Source: Cymbomonas tetramitiformis
Taxonomy: Eukaryota; Chlorophyta; Pyramimonadophyceae; Pyramimonadales; Pyramimonadaceae
Direction: 5' to 3'
Length of the DNA: 64,000 nucleotides
Assembly: GCA_001247695.2 (NCBI GenBank)
Contig: LGRX02026965.1
Coordinates: 1-64,000, forward strand
The notes beneath the pieces are model-generated. The model was not told the DNA's origin. It did not search any database and was given only the letters and a program-made list of their open reading frames with translations. Every line of letters starts with the position of its first letter. Positions within the stretch are counted from its first letter, which is position 1. Both the position numbers and the translations under genes were made by a program. Positions 1 to 11,100 of the stretch are shown piece by piece.

Positions 1-3
1 GGA

Positions 4-3000
4 TTGGTGGATGAGGTGTTCCTAACCCCTGCCCAGCTGAAGAAGTACCTGGTGTACGCGGAGACGCAGAAGCTACGCGACAATGACGACCCGGAGATAC
101 AGCCCGCCTGGCTCATGGTGGCCGAGAAGTCCCCCGACGATACCGCTTCTGCCTTTGCAGCCACGGCCATCGACTCTGAGAACGCCGAACCCACTGCGGA
201 TACTGAAGATGCAGAAGTGAGCCCTGAGTGGACCCTCAAGTTTCAGGACTTCTGGGGTGAGGAGTACAAAAAGGAGATGACGCCTGCCCTACCGAACATC
301 GATGGACTCAGACATGACCCCCAAGATGAAGCCAACATTAACCTGGACCCTGAGCTGAGCAAGAAGGGGCCTCCCTGCCAGCGCATCTACAAGAAGTCGG
401 CAGAGGAACTCCGCCAACTTCGAGAACGCGTGGAGACTCTGATGTCCAAGGGCTACATCCGACCCTCTTCCAGCCCTTATGCAGCTCCCTGTTTGATGGT
501 CCCTAAACCCGGGAATCCCAAGGAGCTGCGACTGGTGATCGATTACCGGCTCCTCAACCGCCAGACAGTTAAGGACAAGTATCCTCTCCCAGACATCCAG
601 ATGATGTTCGACGAGATGCAGGGTGCGAAGTTCTTCTCTTCGTTCGACGCGGTGGATGGCTTCTGGCAAGTACCGATGGCACCAGGAGATGTCGAGAAGA
701 CCGCCTTCACCACCCAGATGGGGTCATATGAGTGGTTGGTCATGCCGCAGGGGCTGCAGAATTCACCGTCTCAGTACCAGCGACGGATGCAGCGGGCCTT
801 GGGCCATCTCCCATTTGTCCGGATCTTCATCGATGATGTGGTCGTCTTCAGCAACACCGCTGCAGAGCACTACGAGCACGTCAAGCAACTGCTCCTGACA
901 TGCAGGGAGAAGGGCGTCTTCCTCAAGAGGTCCAAGTGCCAACTGTTGAAGAAATCCTTGCGGTTCCTTGGCCACTGTATCTCCGCAGATGGCTGCACAC
1001 CCCAACACGACAAGGTGGCTGCAGTGAGGGACTGGCCCGAGCTGGAAACGGTTACCCACGTCAGGCAGTTCTTGGGCCTGGCGGGGTATTACCGCAGGTT
1101 CATCCACTGCTTCTCCGAGATCGCTCAGCCCCTCACCCGGTTGACCAAGTCGGACGTACCCTGGGAGTGGGGTCCCATGCAGCAGTGGGCCTTCGAGGAG
1201 CTGAAGAAGGCCCTCACCTCAGCGCCAGTGCTCGCCTTGCCCAACATTAAGGGTGCCGCAGACGGCACAGCACCTTTCGTGGTGCAGACGGATGCTAGCG
1301 GCATCGCTCTTGGGGGAGTACTGATGCAAGACAATGGAGATGGTCTTGGACTGCGCGTGATAGCATACGAGAGCCGCCAATTCTCAGCCGCCGAGCAGAA
1401 TTACCACACCGGCGAGCGTGAGCTAGGTGCTCTACACCATTGTACCACCGTTACCTGGCGGCATTACCTCATCTTCACCAACTTCCGCATCCAGGGTGAT
1501 CACCGCCCCCTTGAATGGCTGATGGAACCTGGCAGGGAGCTTAGCCGCAGACAGGCACGCTGGTACATGGATCTGGTGGAGGTGGGAGTCCCGAGAATGG
1601 AGTACATCAAAGGAGCGCTGCTGCTGGTACCGGACGCCCTGTCCAGAAGACCCGACTTCAAAGACAAGGACGTGCGTGAGGGGTTGAAGGAGGCAGGGGT
1701 GATCGACCCCACCTCAGATCTACCGAAAGACCCCCTGGCAACGCTGGAGTCTGAATACTTCTCCAGCTCACCACCCGCAGCTCATCCCCACTGGGCCCAG
1801 ACTGTTGACTGTTGGCTCTCAGCAGTGGAGACCCTCTCCGTGGCGGAACAGGCCATGGACATGGGGGAGACCATCGCTCTTGTTAACCCGAAGCTCTATA
1901 AGGGAATGAAGGAGGATCACCTCGACTTCGACATGCCTGACTGGCCTGCAGCTGATAGCGCAAAGCCGGTAGAAGCTCCACACAAACCCCCTGATAGAGC
2001 CCCACCCCAGATAAGGATAACGAGGAGTATGTCACGCGCTGGGAAGGCCTCTACGACCCCAGCGCCTCCACAGTTGGCGTCACCGAAGACGCGAACGCCT
2101 ACGTCACGAGCTGACGCATCGGAGGCGCTCACTGAGAAGGTGTCAACGAGCTCACCAACCCCGCAGCAGGCGCCCCAACAGTCAACTCCATCCCCGGTCC
2201 TTCACCCACAGAAACGGCGGGCTCCCCCAGAGGACTCACAGAATTGGCGTGTCCGAGCAGAGTACTCCTCGAAGTACGCCGAGAAATTTGGACCCTTCGA
2301 TGTGGACGCCTGTTGTGACCTTGGCGGCCGCAACAGACAGGCGGATAGATTCTGGACAGACTGCCTTTCAGAGAAATGGAGGGGCCTTCGGGTTTGGTGT
2401 AACCCTCCATACAACTCCAAGTGCATTACTGTGGAGGCGATCTTGAACAAGTATATCGCAGAATGGAAGGCAGACCCAGAGAACACCTCAGCAGTATTCG
2501 TTCTACCAGATCACCAGTCCAAGCTCCCCGCGTGGCGCAAACTTTTCAGAAAGGCCAATATGCAGATTGTGGAGGTCATCCCTACTCACGATGACAAGGG
2601 CGAGCCCAACCAGTTCTTCGAGAACCCAGATGGGAGAGCCTTCGACCTTCGCTGGCCTGTTCTGATAGTACACGCCCCTCCCGCCAAACCACAACCAGCA
2701 CGCGTGAGGCATCCGCGAACAGCCCCCGCTGTGATAAGGACAGGTGAGGCGGCAGACTTCAGAGACGCAGCCTCCCAGCAGTCAGACTCAAAGTTCCTGC
2801 GCGCGTTGAAGGCGGAGTACACCCGAGAGGGGACACTTCGTTCACTAAGAGAGAAAGTGAAGGCAGCACCACACCAATGCCTACAGGACTTCAGGCTAGT
2901 GGGTGAAGTGGTTTGGAGAACCGCAGCAGGGAGATATCAGTTGGTGCTGGGGGAGGACTCTCCACTTCGGGAAGTAGTGATTCGCCATGCTCATGAGTCA

Positions 3001-5241
3001 TTGTCCTCAGGCCACACTGGGCGAGACAAGACTCTGGAGAGGGTGCTGCGACGCTTCTATTGGCGTGGTGCCGCGGAAGATGTGGGCACCTGGGTTGCAT
3101 CCTGCGCAGTGTGCCAATCAGTGAGGCCGCGGGGAACTTACCCGGATGGGTTGCTAAACCCTCACAGCATCCCGAACAGGCCATGGCAGGATGTCGCGGT
3201 GGACTTCGTCACCGGCCTGCCGGTATCAGAGAGAGGCAATGATGCTTTCGTGGCCTTCACCTGCAAGCTGACGAAGATGGTCCACGTTGTGCCGATGAAC
3301 TTCGGCGACAGCTCCGCAGCTGTGGTGGCCAGAATCTACTTTGACTCGGTGTGGCGCTTACATGGCGCGCCTATGAAGATTGTCTCTGATCGTGACCCAC
3401 GGTTTCAAGATGCTTTCTGGCAGGAACTCATGAGACTGATGGGTGTGAAAGTGGCTCGTACCACGCCGTACAACCCTCGGTCTGACGGCCAGGCGGAACA
3501 CAGCAACAGGGTTATTGAGGACATGCTCAGGTCCTTTGTAGACGCCAATGTGGAGGACTGGGATTTGTTCACCACTAACGTGGAATTCGCGATCATTGAC
3601 TCCAGGAGTGAATCTACTGGCTTCACGCCATTTGAAGTGGTGTTCGGGTTCTCGCCGCTGTCGCAGTTAGACCTTTTCCTGGAGGCCGCACAGTCCACCG
3701 CTGGACGACGAACTGGGGGAGTAGGCACCGCACACGAAGTGGCTGTGAAATTTTCGTCGCAGCTGCGGGACGCCAGACAGCGGTTAGAGCTGGCTCAACA
3801 GCGACAGCGCGAACAGTTTGATCGCAGGCACGGGCAGCGGGAGTATGCTGTTGGAGATCTGGTCTGGATAGAGGCGAAACACCTTACGGAGAAGGTGATG
3901 GATCGCTCCATCTGTAGGAAACTGACCAAGCGCTGGCATGGACCAGTTCCGGTGACCGAACGCTTCTTCAGCGATGTACAGATGACCATGCCAGAGGCCG
4001 ACAGAGGAGCTCCAGTAGCCTACCGCCTACGCCTCCCTCCTCACTGGCGGATTCACGACGTGTTCGCTCAACATCGCCTCAAACCGTACACCAGCGGACA
4101 AGATGCTTTTGCCGCACGCGATCACCTAGCAGTACCTGAAGAGGTGGTAGTGGACGGTCAGAAGGAAGCACACGTTGAGCGCATTCTTGCACGTCGAGTG
4201 CGGTCTGTTCGAGGAAAGGAGGTGGAAGAGTGGAAGGTTCGCTGGACTGGCTACTCCAAAGCTCACGACCAATGGAGGACGCGTGACAAACTTGAACGCG
4301 GAAGTCCACTTCAACAACTTCGTGAATTCGAGCAAGCGAGACTTCACATGGAAGCGCAAGTACGCGACGAAGCCACTCGGCGACGCGAGCAGCGTGGCCG
4401 TCACTCCGCTCAAGCCGGAATGACACTGGCCCACCTCATCACTAATCCCTGCGATGAACTGGACCAGCTCGAACAGATGGAAGATGATATCCCCCTGCCG
4501 TGGGAACGCCAAGAGCGTGTGGAAGATGGGTCGTTGGCACTGGTGACAGAGCTGCTGGCAATACAGGCAAAAACAACCCGCACGCCCAGGATTCTCGTAC
4601 TTTTCAGCGGTACTGGCTCAGTAGAGAGGGAATTCCTAAATTGCTTCCCCTCCGCTTCAGTAGTGACCCTCGACTCCGGGCATATCTGGCAACCCACTCA
4701 TGTGTGTGACATCCTGCAATGGGACTACAGACAATACCCGCCTGGATTCTTCGATGTTGTTTGGGCAAGTCCCCCCTGCAGGCAGTACAGTCAAGCGCGC
4801 ACCACTGGTGGACCCCCTGACCTTCCCCAGGCTGACAAAATCGTACGACGAGCATTGCAGATCATTGACTACCTGGAGCCAAAACATTGGTTCATGGAAA
4901 ACCCCAGAGGTCGCTTCCCTAACGCGCTACGGCTTCGCCCTATGATGCGCCAGCTTCCCCCACCGCTGGTGTGTACTTACTGCATGTACGGTACTCAGTA
5001 CATGAAACCCACCTGCATATGGACGAACTCAGCACCACCCTCGCCCCTGCTACGCTGTACTACTTCAACACCGTGTGCGTGCAGATGGGCAACCGGTGCT
5101 CATCCAGAGACTGCTCAGCTTGGACCTCACCCGCAGCAGACTGGAGCAGGTCGATCTGCGAGTGTATATCCCGTGCCAGCACTCCTGCTACGACAACTTT
5201 TCCGACATTTACGCCTCCGCGACACTGAAGACCCGCTTTAG
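4..5241 (+). CDS. pol: Ty3/gypsy pol polyprotein with Dam-like and C5-methyltransferase-like domains (5' partial)
   Basis: Reverse transcribes and integrates the element. The frame is open at the window edge, so the given start is not the true one. Numbering from base 4: RT about 130-400 with the catalytic FIDDVV near 275; RNase H from about 427 (QTDAS); a linker without the GCATGC arrays of element 2; a phage Dam-type N6-adenine-methyltransferase-like domain about 745-897 with NPPY at 800-803; integrase with an H-H-C-C finger (about 990-1040) and catalytic D1067, D1129, E1165 (D,35,E spacing); chromodomain about 1390-1445; and a cytosine-C5 methyltransferase-like domain from about 1530 with FSGTGS, SPPCRQYS (Cys 1592) and ENPRG (Glu 1632). 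There is no internal stop, so it may be recently active. Domain calls are from recognised motifs; enzyme activities are inferred. Confidence 0.93.
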   Translation: MVDEVFLTPAQLKKYLVYAETQKLRDNDDPEIQPAWLMVAEKSPDDTASAFAATAIDSENAEPTADTEDAEVSPEWTLKFQDFWGEEYKKEMTPALPNIDGLRHDPQDEANINLDPELSKKGPPCQRIYKKSAEELRQLRERVETLMSKGYIRPSSSPYAAPCLMVPKPGNPKELRLVIDYRLLNRQTVKDKYPLPDIQMMFDEMQGAKFFSSFDAVDGFWQVPMAPGDVEKTAFTTQMGSYEWLVMPQGLQNSPSQYQRRMQRALGHLPFVRIFIDDVVVFSNTAAEHYEHVKQLLLTCREKGVFLKRSKCQLLKKSLRFLGHCISADGCTPQHDKVAAVRDWPELETVTHVRQFLGLAGYYRRFIHCFSEIAQPLTRLTKSDVPWEWGPMQQWAFEELKKALTSAPVLALPNIKGAADGTAPFVVQTDASGIALGGVLMQDNGDGLGLRVIAYESRQFSAAEQNYHTGERELGALHHCTTVTWRHYLIFTNFRIQGDHRPLEWLMEPGRELSRRQARWYMDLVEVGVPRMEYIKGALLLVPDALSRRPDFKDKDVREGLKEAGVIDPTSDLPKDPLATLESEYFSSSPPAAHPHWAQTVDCWLSAVETLSVAEQAMDMGETIALVNPKLYKGMKEDHLDFDMPDWPAADSAKPVEAPHKPPDRAPPQIRITRSMSRAGKASTTPAPPQLASPKTRTPTSRADASEALTEKVSTSSPTPQQAPQQSTPSPVLHPQKRRAPPEDSQNWRVRAEYSSKYAEKFGPFDVDACCDLGGRNRQADRFWTDCLSEKWRGLRVWCNPPYNSKCITVEAILNKYIAEWKADPENTSAVFVLPDHQSKLPAWRKLFRKANMQIVEVIPTHDDKGEPNQFFENPDGRAFDLRWPVLIVHAPPAKPQPARVRHPRTAPAVIRTGEAADFRDAASQQSDSKFLRALKAEYTREGTLRSLREKVKAAPHQCLQDFRLVGEVVWRTAAGRYQLVLGEDSPLREVVIRHAHESLSSGHTGRDKTLERVLRRFYWRGAAEDVGTWVASCAVCQSVRPRGTYPDGLLNPHSIPNRPWQDVAVDFVTGLPVSERGNDAFVAFTCKLTKMVHVVPMNFGDSSAAVVARIYFDSVWRLHGAPMKIVSDRDPRFQDAFWQELMRLMGVKVARTTPYNPRSDGQAEHSNRVIEDMLRSFVDANVEDWDLFTTNVEFAIIDSRSESTGFTPFEVVFGFSPLSQLDLFLEAAQSTAGRRTGGVGTAHEVAVKFSSQLRDARQRLELAQQRQREQFDRRHGQREYAVGDLVWIEAKHLTEKVMDRSICRKLTKRWHGPVPVTERFFSDVQMTMPEADRGAPVAYRLRLPPHWRIHDVFAQHRLKPYTSGQDAFAARDHLAVPEEVVVDGQKEAHVERILARRVRSVRGKEVEEWKVRWTGYSKAHDQWRTRDKLERGSPLQQLREFEQARLHMEAQVRDEATRRREQRGRHSAQAGMTLAHLITNPCDELDQLEQMEDDIPLPWERQERVEDGSLALVTELLAIQAKTTRTPRILVLFSGTGSVEREFLNCFPSASVVTLDSGHIWQPTHVCDILQWDYRQYPPGFFDVVWASPPCRQYSQARTTGGPPDLPQADKIVRRALQIIDYLEPKHWFMENPRGRFPNALRLRPMMRQLPPPLVCTYCMYGTQYMKPTCIWTNSAPPSPLLRCTTSTPCACRWATGAHPETAQLGPHPQQTGAGRSASVYPVPALLLRQLFRHLRLRDTEDPL

Positions 5242-5428
5242 ATTCCAAGTGGCACCCTTCTTCTTGAAAGTGGTGCCCTGGTAGCGGCAGGCAAACTATG
5301 CTCGAAGAGGGACCAGAGAACCTAAGAACTGGAAACAACAAGGAACCAGAAAACCTAAGAACTGGAACTTAGATGGGTACCTTAGCGGAGTGATCCCAGG
5401 AGGTAGACCACTCCTAAGGGGGGAGAGT
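5242..5428 (+). other. 3' untranslated region and polypurine tract of element 1
   Basis: Between the pol stop and the 3' LTR. A phrase containing CCTAAGAACTGGAA occurs twice (about 5320-5370). It ends in a purine run, AAGGGGGGAGAG, at about 5416-5427, the expected primer for plus-strand DNA synthesis. Confidence 0.75.
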
Positions 5429-6120
5429 TGTGCCCGGAGGCACAGCGTGAGCCGATATGCCTATGCGTCCGTATGTGTGTCATCGGGGGTAATCTGGGAT
5501 TGGCACGATGACAGTGAAATTGGGCTTGAAATCACGATGAGAATGAATACCAGATGTCCGGGGTATGACAGTATGACACTATGACACTATGACAGTATGA
5601 CAGTATGACACTATAGTAGTATGACAGTACTGTGGGGGGTGTCATCGTGGAACTCAGTCAGACCCTCGAAGAATGGTCAGATTCGCATCGGGGTTGAAAA
5701 GACAATGAAATCGAATATCAGATATTAAGGTTATGACAGTATGACAGTATGACGCTATGACAGTATGACAGTATGACAGTACAGTAGTATGACAGTACTG
5801 TGGGGCAGTCATCGTGTCAGCCTGTCGGCATAACATCTGAATCGAGAATGACGAATCGGAATTAGAAATGAGATCGGATCGGGAACTGAACGTTGAGCCG
5901 AAGTGTGACATCGGCTCTCGAGTGGTTGACCCTGCAACCTGAGTGACGAGTGAATAAGTAGAGCACTTGAGAAGTGTTTAGCCTTCAGAACTCGGAACCG
6001 AATTATCGTTTGTACCTCAATCTGGCCCTGATCCAGTATATTATAAAATCCGAATTGTGTACCTTTGCACGTTCAATCAAAAACATATTTCCGAGCATCT
6101 GTCGTCGTGCCCCTGGCACA
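5429..6120 (+). repeat. 3' LTR of element 1 (692 bp)
   Basis: Begins TGTGCC directly after the polypurine tract and ends GGCACA, giving 6-bp inverted termini. It holds two clusters of short TATGACAGT/TATGACACT repeats (about 5564-5630 and 5733-5805). These are unrelated to the GCATGC arrays of element 2's LTR, although the first bases of the two LTRs (TGTRCC, then GGAGGYAC) are alike. A TATTATAAAA sequence near 6038 is a possible promoter element. Confidence 0.85.
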
Positions 6121-8123
6121 GAGCCTAAAATCCTTCGGTTAGAAAGGGCGCCCCGATCAGCAAATGCGCTCACGACCCTTAAATTCACTTTCGATCAATG
6201 GACGATATTTACATAGAGTGCATCGATTAAATTTAAATTTCTGGAACACGAATGCAAAGATTTTGGTCAAGGTTCCATGCCATGTAGATTCTTATGATTC
6301 GATATAGCTACTTCAATTTTAGTATACTCTCTCTAAACGATCTGCTGGTAACAATTACATTCTATATTTTGTATTATTCGGATATCAATGGTATGATGAT
6401 ATGTCTGACCTGTGCGACCTCACATTCAAGCTATTCGACCGAAACAGATATTCGTGCGAAGAAACAGAATATGTTTGCACTCTATCTCTTCCACCTCCCT
6501 GGTTAATAGCCGGACCGTATTGAGTCATTGTTCAACCGCTGTTGTGTTCGGTATACTACTGAATGCCAAATAACACAATAAACATTTGCATACAATTCTT
6601 GCGCGCGCATGATCCGTCCACGAATCAGGATGCTGGACGGTTATTGGGAGGGGGGCGGGGGGTGGGCGTAAGTCGAGCCAGCCATCTCCTCATCCACGCG
6701 CTCGCTTGCAAGCGAACATGCGCATCGGGTGAGGGAATCATTATTAGTAAAAGCAATCTTTCGTATGTGTCATCTTTCTAAAATAATTTGGAAAGACTAA
6801 ATGGTCAACCACAGATCTCGCTATGGGCTAACGCGTTCATTTGGGTATGGTATAGCGCGGGCGGAATTTCAGGAATTTGAAACCTCCGGAAGTTGCGCGG
6901 CAGAGGTTATCATTCTCCGCGAAACAGATATACAAGTACTCCGTAGGAATATGTGATGGTATTATGTAGCAAAGGGTTATACTTAGATTCGAATACATTG
7001 TGTTGGAATTCTTTACCTTGTCGGATAGGGGCAAACTGCGGGGTAGAAAGCGTTCAGCGTTAAGCTAGAAGTGGATATTTTACATATTACAATTGAGCAT
7101 AGAAACTGTTGAAAGCGATGTCTATTGCAACAATCGACAATCACAGACGCAAAACATGACCGCCAAGCGAGAGCCGCGAGAGGCAAATCTCAGAAAAACG
7201 AAAAGCAAATATTTTATTTTCACATATGACATACACTACCAAACACAGTCGTACAACACACCAGAGGTGTGGCGCTAAGCCACTTTACGGAATGCAGGAT
7301 CAAATGCAGATATTATATTATTTTGAATGAACAGTTCGATGGATTAAGTATTTCTCTCGACTAATGTATCACGTAATATATTCAAGTTGAGAATATTATT
7401 GCGCTAAGAAAGCTGTTGAATGTATCCTTAGTCAGACACGAAGAATTAGAAATAATTCTGATGTCCGATGTAAAGCTTGCATCTGAAACAAGCTGGAACA
7501 CCGAACGATTGCCCGAGCTGGAGATCTCACGATTCAGAGCACATCGCTTCCAGAATGACCAACTTCTTCCAGTGACCCACAAACCGTGAGATCGTTTCAC
7601 GTTTATAAAATTGCACGGGTTGAGTGCGAATGGCCAGCTTTTTCCAGTAACTGCTTTCAAAGCTCTATCAGAATTGTGTGAAAGTTTAATTCAGATAAAC
7701 ATGGTGATGCCAAAACCTTTTTGAAAACTAATAGTACTCATTCATCATCGATCATCACAACCAATACTATTGTTTGGAAATCCGATAAAGGGAACTCACA
7801 GGGCAGTGGTATGTTGAGACGATGCTGGCTCTTCCCACATAAGCCACATTGCAAGTCACATCCTGGCCGACCTCGAGCATCTCGACAGAGATTTTTCAGG
7901 TGGCATGATTTGAGAGATGGGAATTGCGTATTGAATCATGTGGCGGCGAAACGTTCGATAGTGTTGCCTCATCTCACTTATTTCATTCTGCTTTGAACTG
8001 TTCACTGAAAGATTATAGGGGCGTGCTGATGGAGTGCGAGGTATCAAGGTCAAAGCCGGGGCGAGCGCACTCTATCACGGAAAAGGCAGTTGGATTTAAA
8101 CAATCAATCATATTTCGGGCCAC
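6121..8123. other. Gene-poor AT-rich stretch
   Basis: No supportable gene; the short ORFs lack recognisable domains and codon bias. It holds copy 1 of dispersed repeat A (listed separately). The rest shows nothing specific to me; the last part may be the downstream region of CLP1, whose stop codon is at 8124-8126 on the minus strand. Confidence 0.5.
6595..7000 (+). repeat. Dispersed repeat A, copy 1
   Basis: Shares an ordered set of diverged blocks with 40390-40920: ATCCGT followed by GGATGCTGG(A/G)CGGTT, CCAGCCATCTC, a TTGCAAGC block, TATGTGT(C/T)ATCTT, ACGGTCAACC-like, GCGGGCGGAATTTCAGGAAT, and AGGAATATGTGAT. No coding potential and no terminal structure was identified. It is probably an old non-autonomous transposon family. 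Confidence 0.7.
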
Positions 8124-11100
8124 TCACTCATAGAACTTCAAGTCCCCAGCAAGGAAAATGGTGGTAGGCAATTCTCCTTGGCAAGGTGCCTGATATGTAA
8201 CCTGCCCTCTCTGCACGTCCACCTCTGTCACCCAAATGAATCCTGCCACGTTGCTGGTCAGCAGGTCATCAGGGGAGATCGCATACGTGATGGCCAACAC
8301 CGAGTTCTGCAGCTCACGTGTCCACTCCACTGGAGCTACCCTCAAGGGATTGGCTGTTGGCTTTGCCCCGAGCGGCAGTGCAGAAGAGGGCGCTCGCGGA
8401 CCACAGCCGATCTTGTACACGGACACCTCCGAGAACTGCAAAAAACAAACAAGGGACAAGAACCGTCCTCAAATGGTTCAAAGCCCAAAAATGGGAGGAG
8501 AACCGTCCTCGAATCATCCAAATCAGATCACTGCAGTCCTGGCATGCCACTGCAGCTTCCTCCTTCCGCCCATCTTGCACCACAGCTCCTATCACGCAGC
8601 AACAAGGGTGCAGCACGGTGTTTAGGCCTTCTCACCTTTTTAACCCAGGTTGTAATGTTGAGCTTGCCATCAACGCCGTAGAAGTACTCCGAAATCTTCG
8701 AGCTGGGTCCAAGCACCCCTCAAACTTCTTTAAGTCCCTTAAGGCACTACTTCCCTATTGGGGCCAATTCTGAAGCGCTCACAATCGAGTGATTATTCAG
8801 ACAATTAAGTACGAGAAATGACTATGAGAGTCATGCCGCAGCAAACATTGTCAAGGCCGCGTGAGCATGCCACAGAGCATGCTGCTGCGCGGTGCAATCT
8901 CTCATTATTTATCACCCGACCCATCCCGCCATACATGTGTTCCGCCCATCTCGCCTTGGCCCACCGCCAGCGGCCCACCCCGTCCACCTACGCGCAGAAA
9001 CCACCCGCCTTGCTTTTTAAGCTGACCGCCAGCGGCATTTCCCATCCCCCTACACGAATGCTCCAGCCAACTGGCCTGAGCTCACGTCCAGCAGCCCACC
9101 CCATCCATCTACGCACATCATCCCTGTCCACCCATAAGCATCATCCATCTGACTTGGTTCAGCTGTTCGTCAGCGGCGTCCCCGTCCTGCTGCACCCAAC
9201 CTGCCGCAGCTCACCGCCACCTGCCCAACTCGTCCCACCACACGTGCACTCCACCCAACCTGCCGCAGCTCACCGCCACCTGCCCGCACTAACACAGCCG
9301 CCCCCACTCCGTCCCACCGCGCGCGTATTCCTTGCAACTTCCCTTTCCTCAGAACTCAGCCAACGGCCAATGAAAATCCCGCCACACATATAATCCAACC
9401 AACTTGCAAGTCCTTACGGCACCAAGAAATTCTCACCCCGACCCGAAAGTGTAATACAAAGTGCCTGCAGATGTTACACAAGAGCATACTGCCCGTCAAA
9501 ACAGCGGAGCGACAGACGCAGGAACCGTGCAGCAGGAGTGATCGAGAGCAAGTTGCACGGTCCCTAGTTGCCACCTGGCGCCTGCCGACATCAAGCCACG
9601 TGGACACAGTGTTCCCCCTGCCATTGAGCAGCACTCTTGGCCGCGTATGTGAAAGCGCCTGGCGGTCTCCTGTGATAGGTCGCTTCATGCTGCAGAGGTG
9701 CGCTATTTTCACCAATTCCCGGAACCAGCGGGTACTTGAGGGAACCCCCGAGTGCGGGGCTACTCAAGCCGTGAGCCGGGAGCCAGAGAGATGCAGCGCA
9801 AAGGCAACTTGAAGCAACCCACCTGCGGGTCATCTTCCGGAAGTCCACGGTGCGCATTACCACCCCGCCCGACTTTGGCATTTTCAGCACCTCAACGTCG
9901 GTGCCGCTGAACTCCTTCTCTAGCTCGCTGTGAAGCCGATCCTGCAGCCCACCGTGCTCGCCCTTCCTCACGCAAGACCCTGGGTCGGCCAGGCGAGAGG
10001 CCAGGCCGAGAGTGACTCTGCGTCGGATCGTCAGGCATCGGGCCGACCCTTTAACCTCCTTAGGGTCGCATCCTCGCGCTGTTGGACCACGCGGGTGGAT
10101 ACCTCACTTACACTCACTTGAGACGGCACCTCCAGGGAAGAACCCAGGTGAAGTGCAATCGCAAGATGCAAAGTGCTAAGGTCTCAGCTCTCAAGCACGT
10201 GCACAATAAGTGAGGCTTACGACGGCTGGCAAACGCAGAGCCTGGAACCACTGGGAGGGAGAGGGGAACGCTATTGGGGCGCACTTCAAGTACGATGAGC
10301 ACGGTGGCGCGCAGTGCGCGGGCGCTGTGCAGCAGCAGCTCATAGCCCAGACCGTCTACCCAGCCCATTGAATTGATCACCAGCCCTGCTGCGCGTCCCA
10401 CTGCGTAGTTGGCATTACGGCGGCGGAGGATTTCCGCCATGTGCTCCACCTGTTGGGAGGGAAACAGCCCCTGTTCAGATGCTGCTGCAGCGTTGTGCCG
10501 CTCCCAGGACGGTGAGGCGCTCGGTTGACCCGCACAAACGATGCGGGACACACTGAGAGAGGGTGAGAGTGCAGCAGCTTGCATCGCGGCGCGATATGCG
10601 AGCAAAGACCCCAGAACAGGCTCGCAACAGAAGAAACCCAATCACACACGCGTTCAAAACGTGGAGCTTACATAGTGGCGGTACAACTCGGGGTTCTCTT
10701 TCGGCGATGTCTGGCCAAAGAAATATATCAGTGGCGCCTGTGCCGTACCCCCCTCAGAAGTCAGTGCAGCTGACAAGAGCTACGAAGGGGCGAAAAAAAT
10801 TCTCACAGCTGACAAGAGCTACAAAGGGGCGAAAAAAAAAAACTTATTAAGGGGTTCAAGGCACACATTCCTGTCTCCACGAGCACCGGGTTGAGATATG
10901 TTTAATAAGCTTGCAATCTCGACCACTTGTCCAGGTGCTGGCCGCAGGGAACCGCGGACGAAACGCTTCTAAAAAGACATAACGGGCTTACCTCAAGAAG
11001 GAGGGACTCTTGCACAGGATCGATCGGCCGCTGCACGGCTGTGGCTCCAACGGTTCCTGGCAAAGTAATCATTCCTTGTCCTAGATCCAGATCCACAAGA

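Larger units (their letters stand above)
1..6120 (+). mobile_element. Element 1: Ty3/gypsy (chromovirus-like) LTR retrotransposon, 5' end outside window
   Basis: The 5' LTR, gag and protease lie upstream of the window. Seen here are the pol ORF (to 5241), a 187-bp 3' untranslated stretch, a purine-rich tract just before the LTR, and a 3' LTR with matching ends TGTGCC...GGCACA. The domain order RT, RNase H, methyltransferase-like, integrase, chromodomain, second methyltransferase-like is the same as in element 2, so the two are related families. The five bases after the LTR are GAGCC, the predicted target duplication, which cannot be checked without the 5' end. Confidence 0.9.

Noticed and set aside
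2239..5100. Restriction-modification system
   Set aside because: Two methyltransferase-like domains are present but no nuclease other than integrase/RNase H; both are fused inside a retrotransposon polyprotein.
8818..9393. 191-codon plus-strand ORF
   Set aside because: It lies in the long CLP1 intron (8703-9822), is Pro/His/Ser-rich low complexity, and has no domain.
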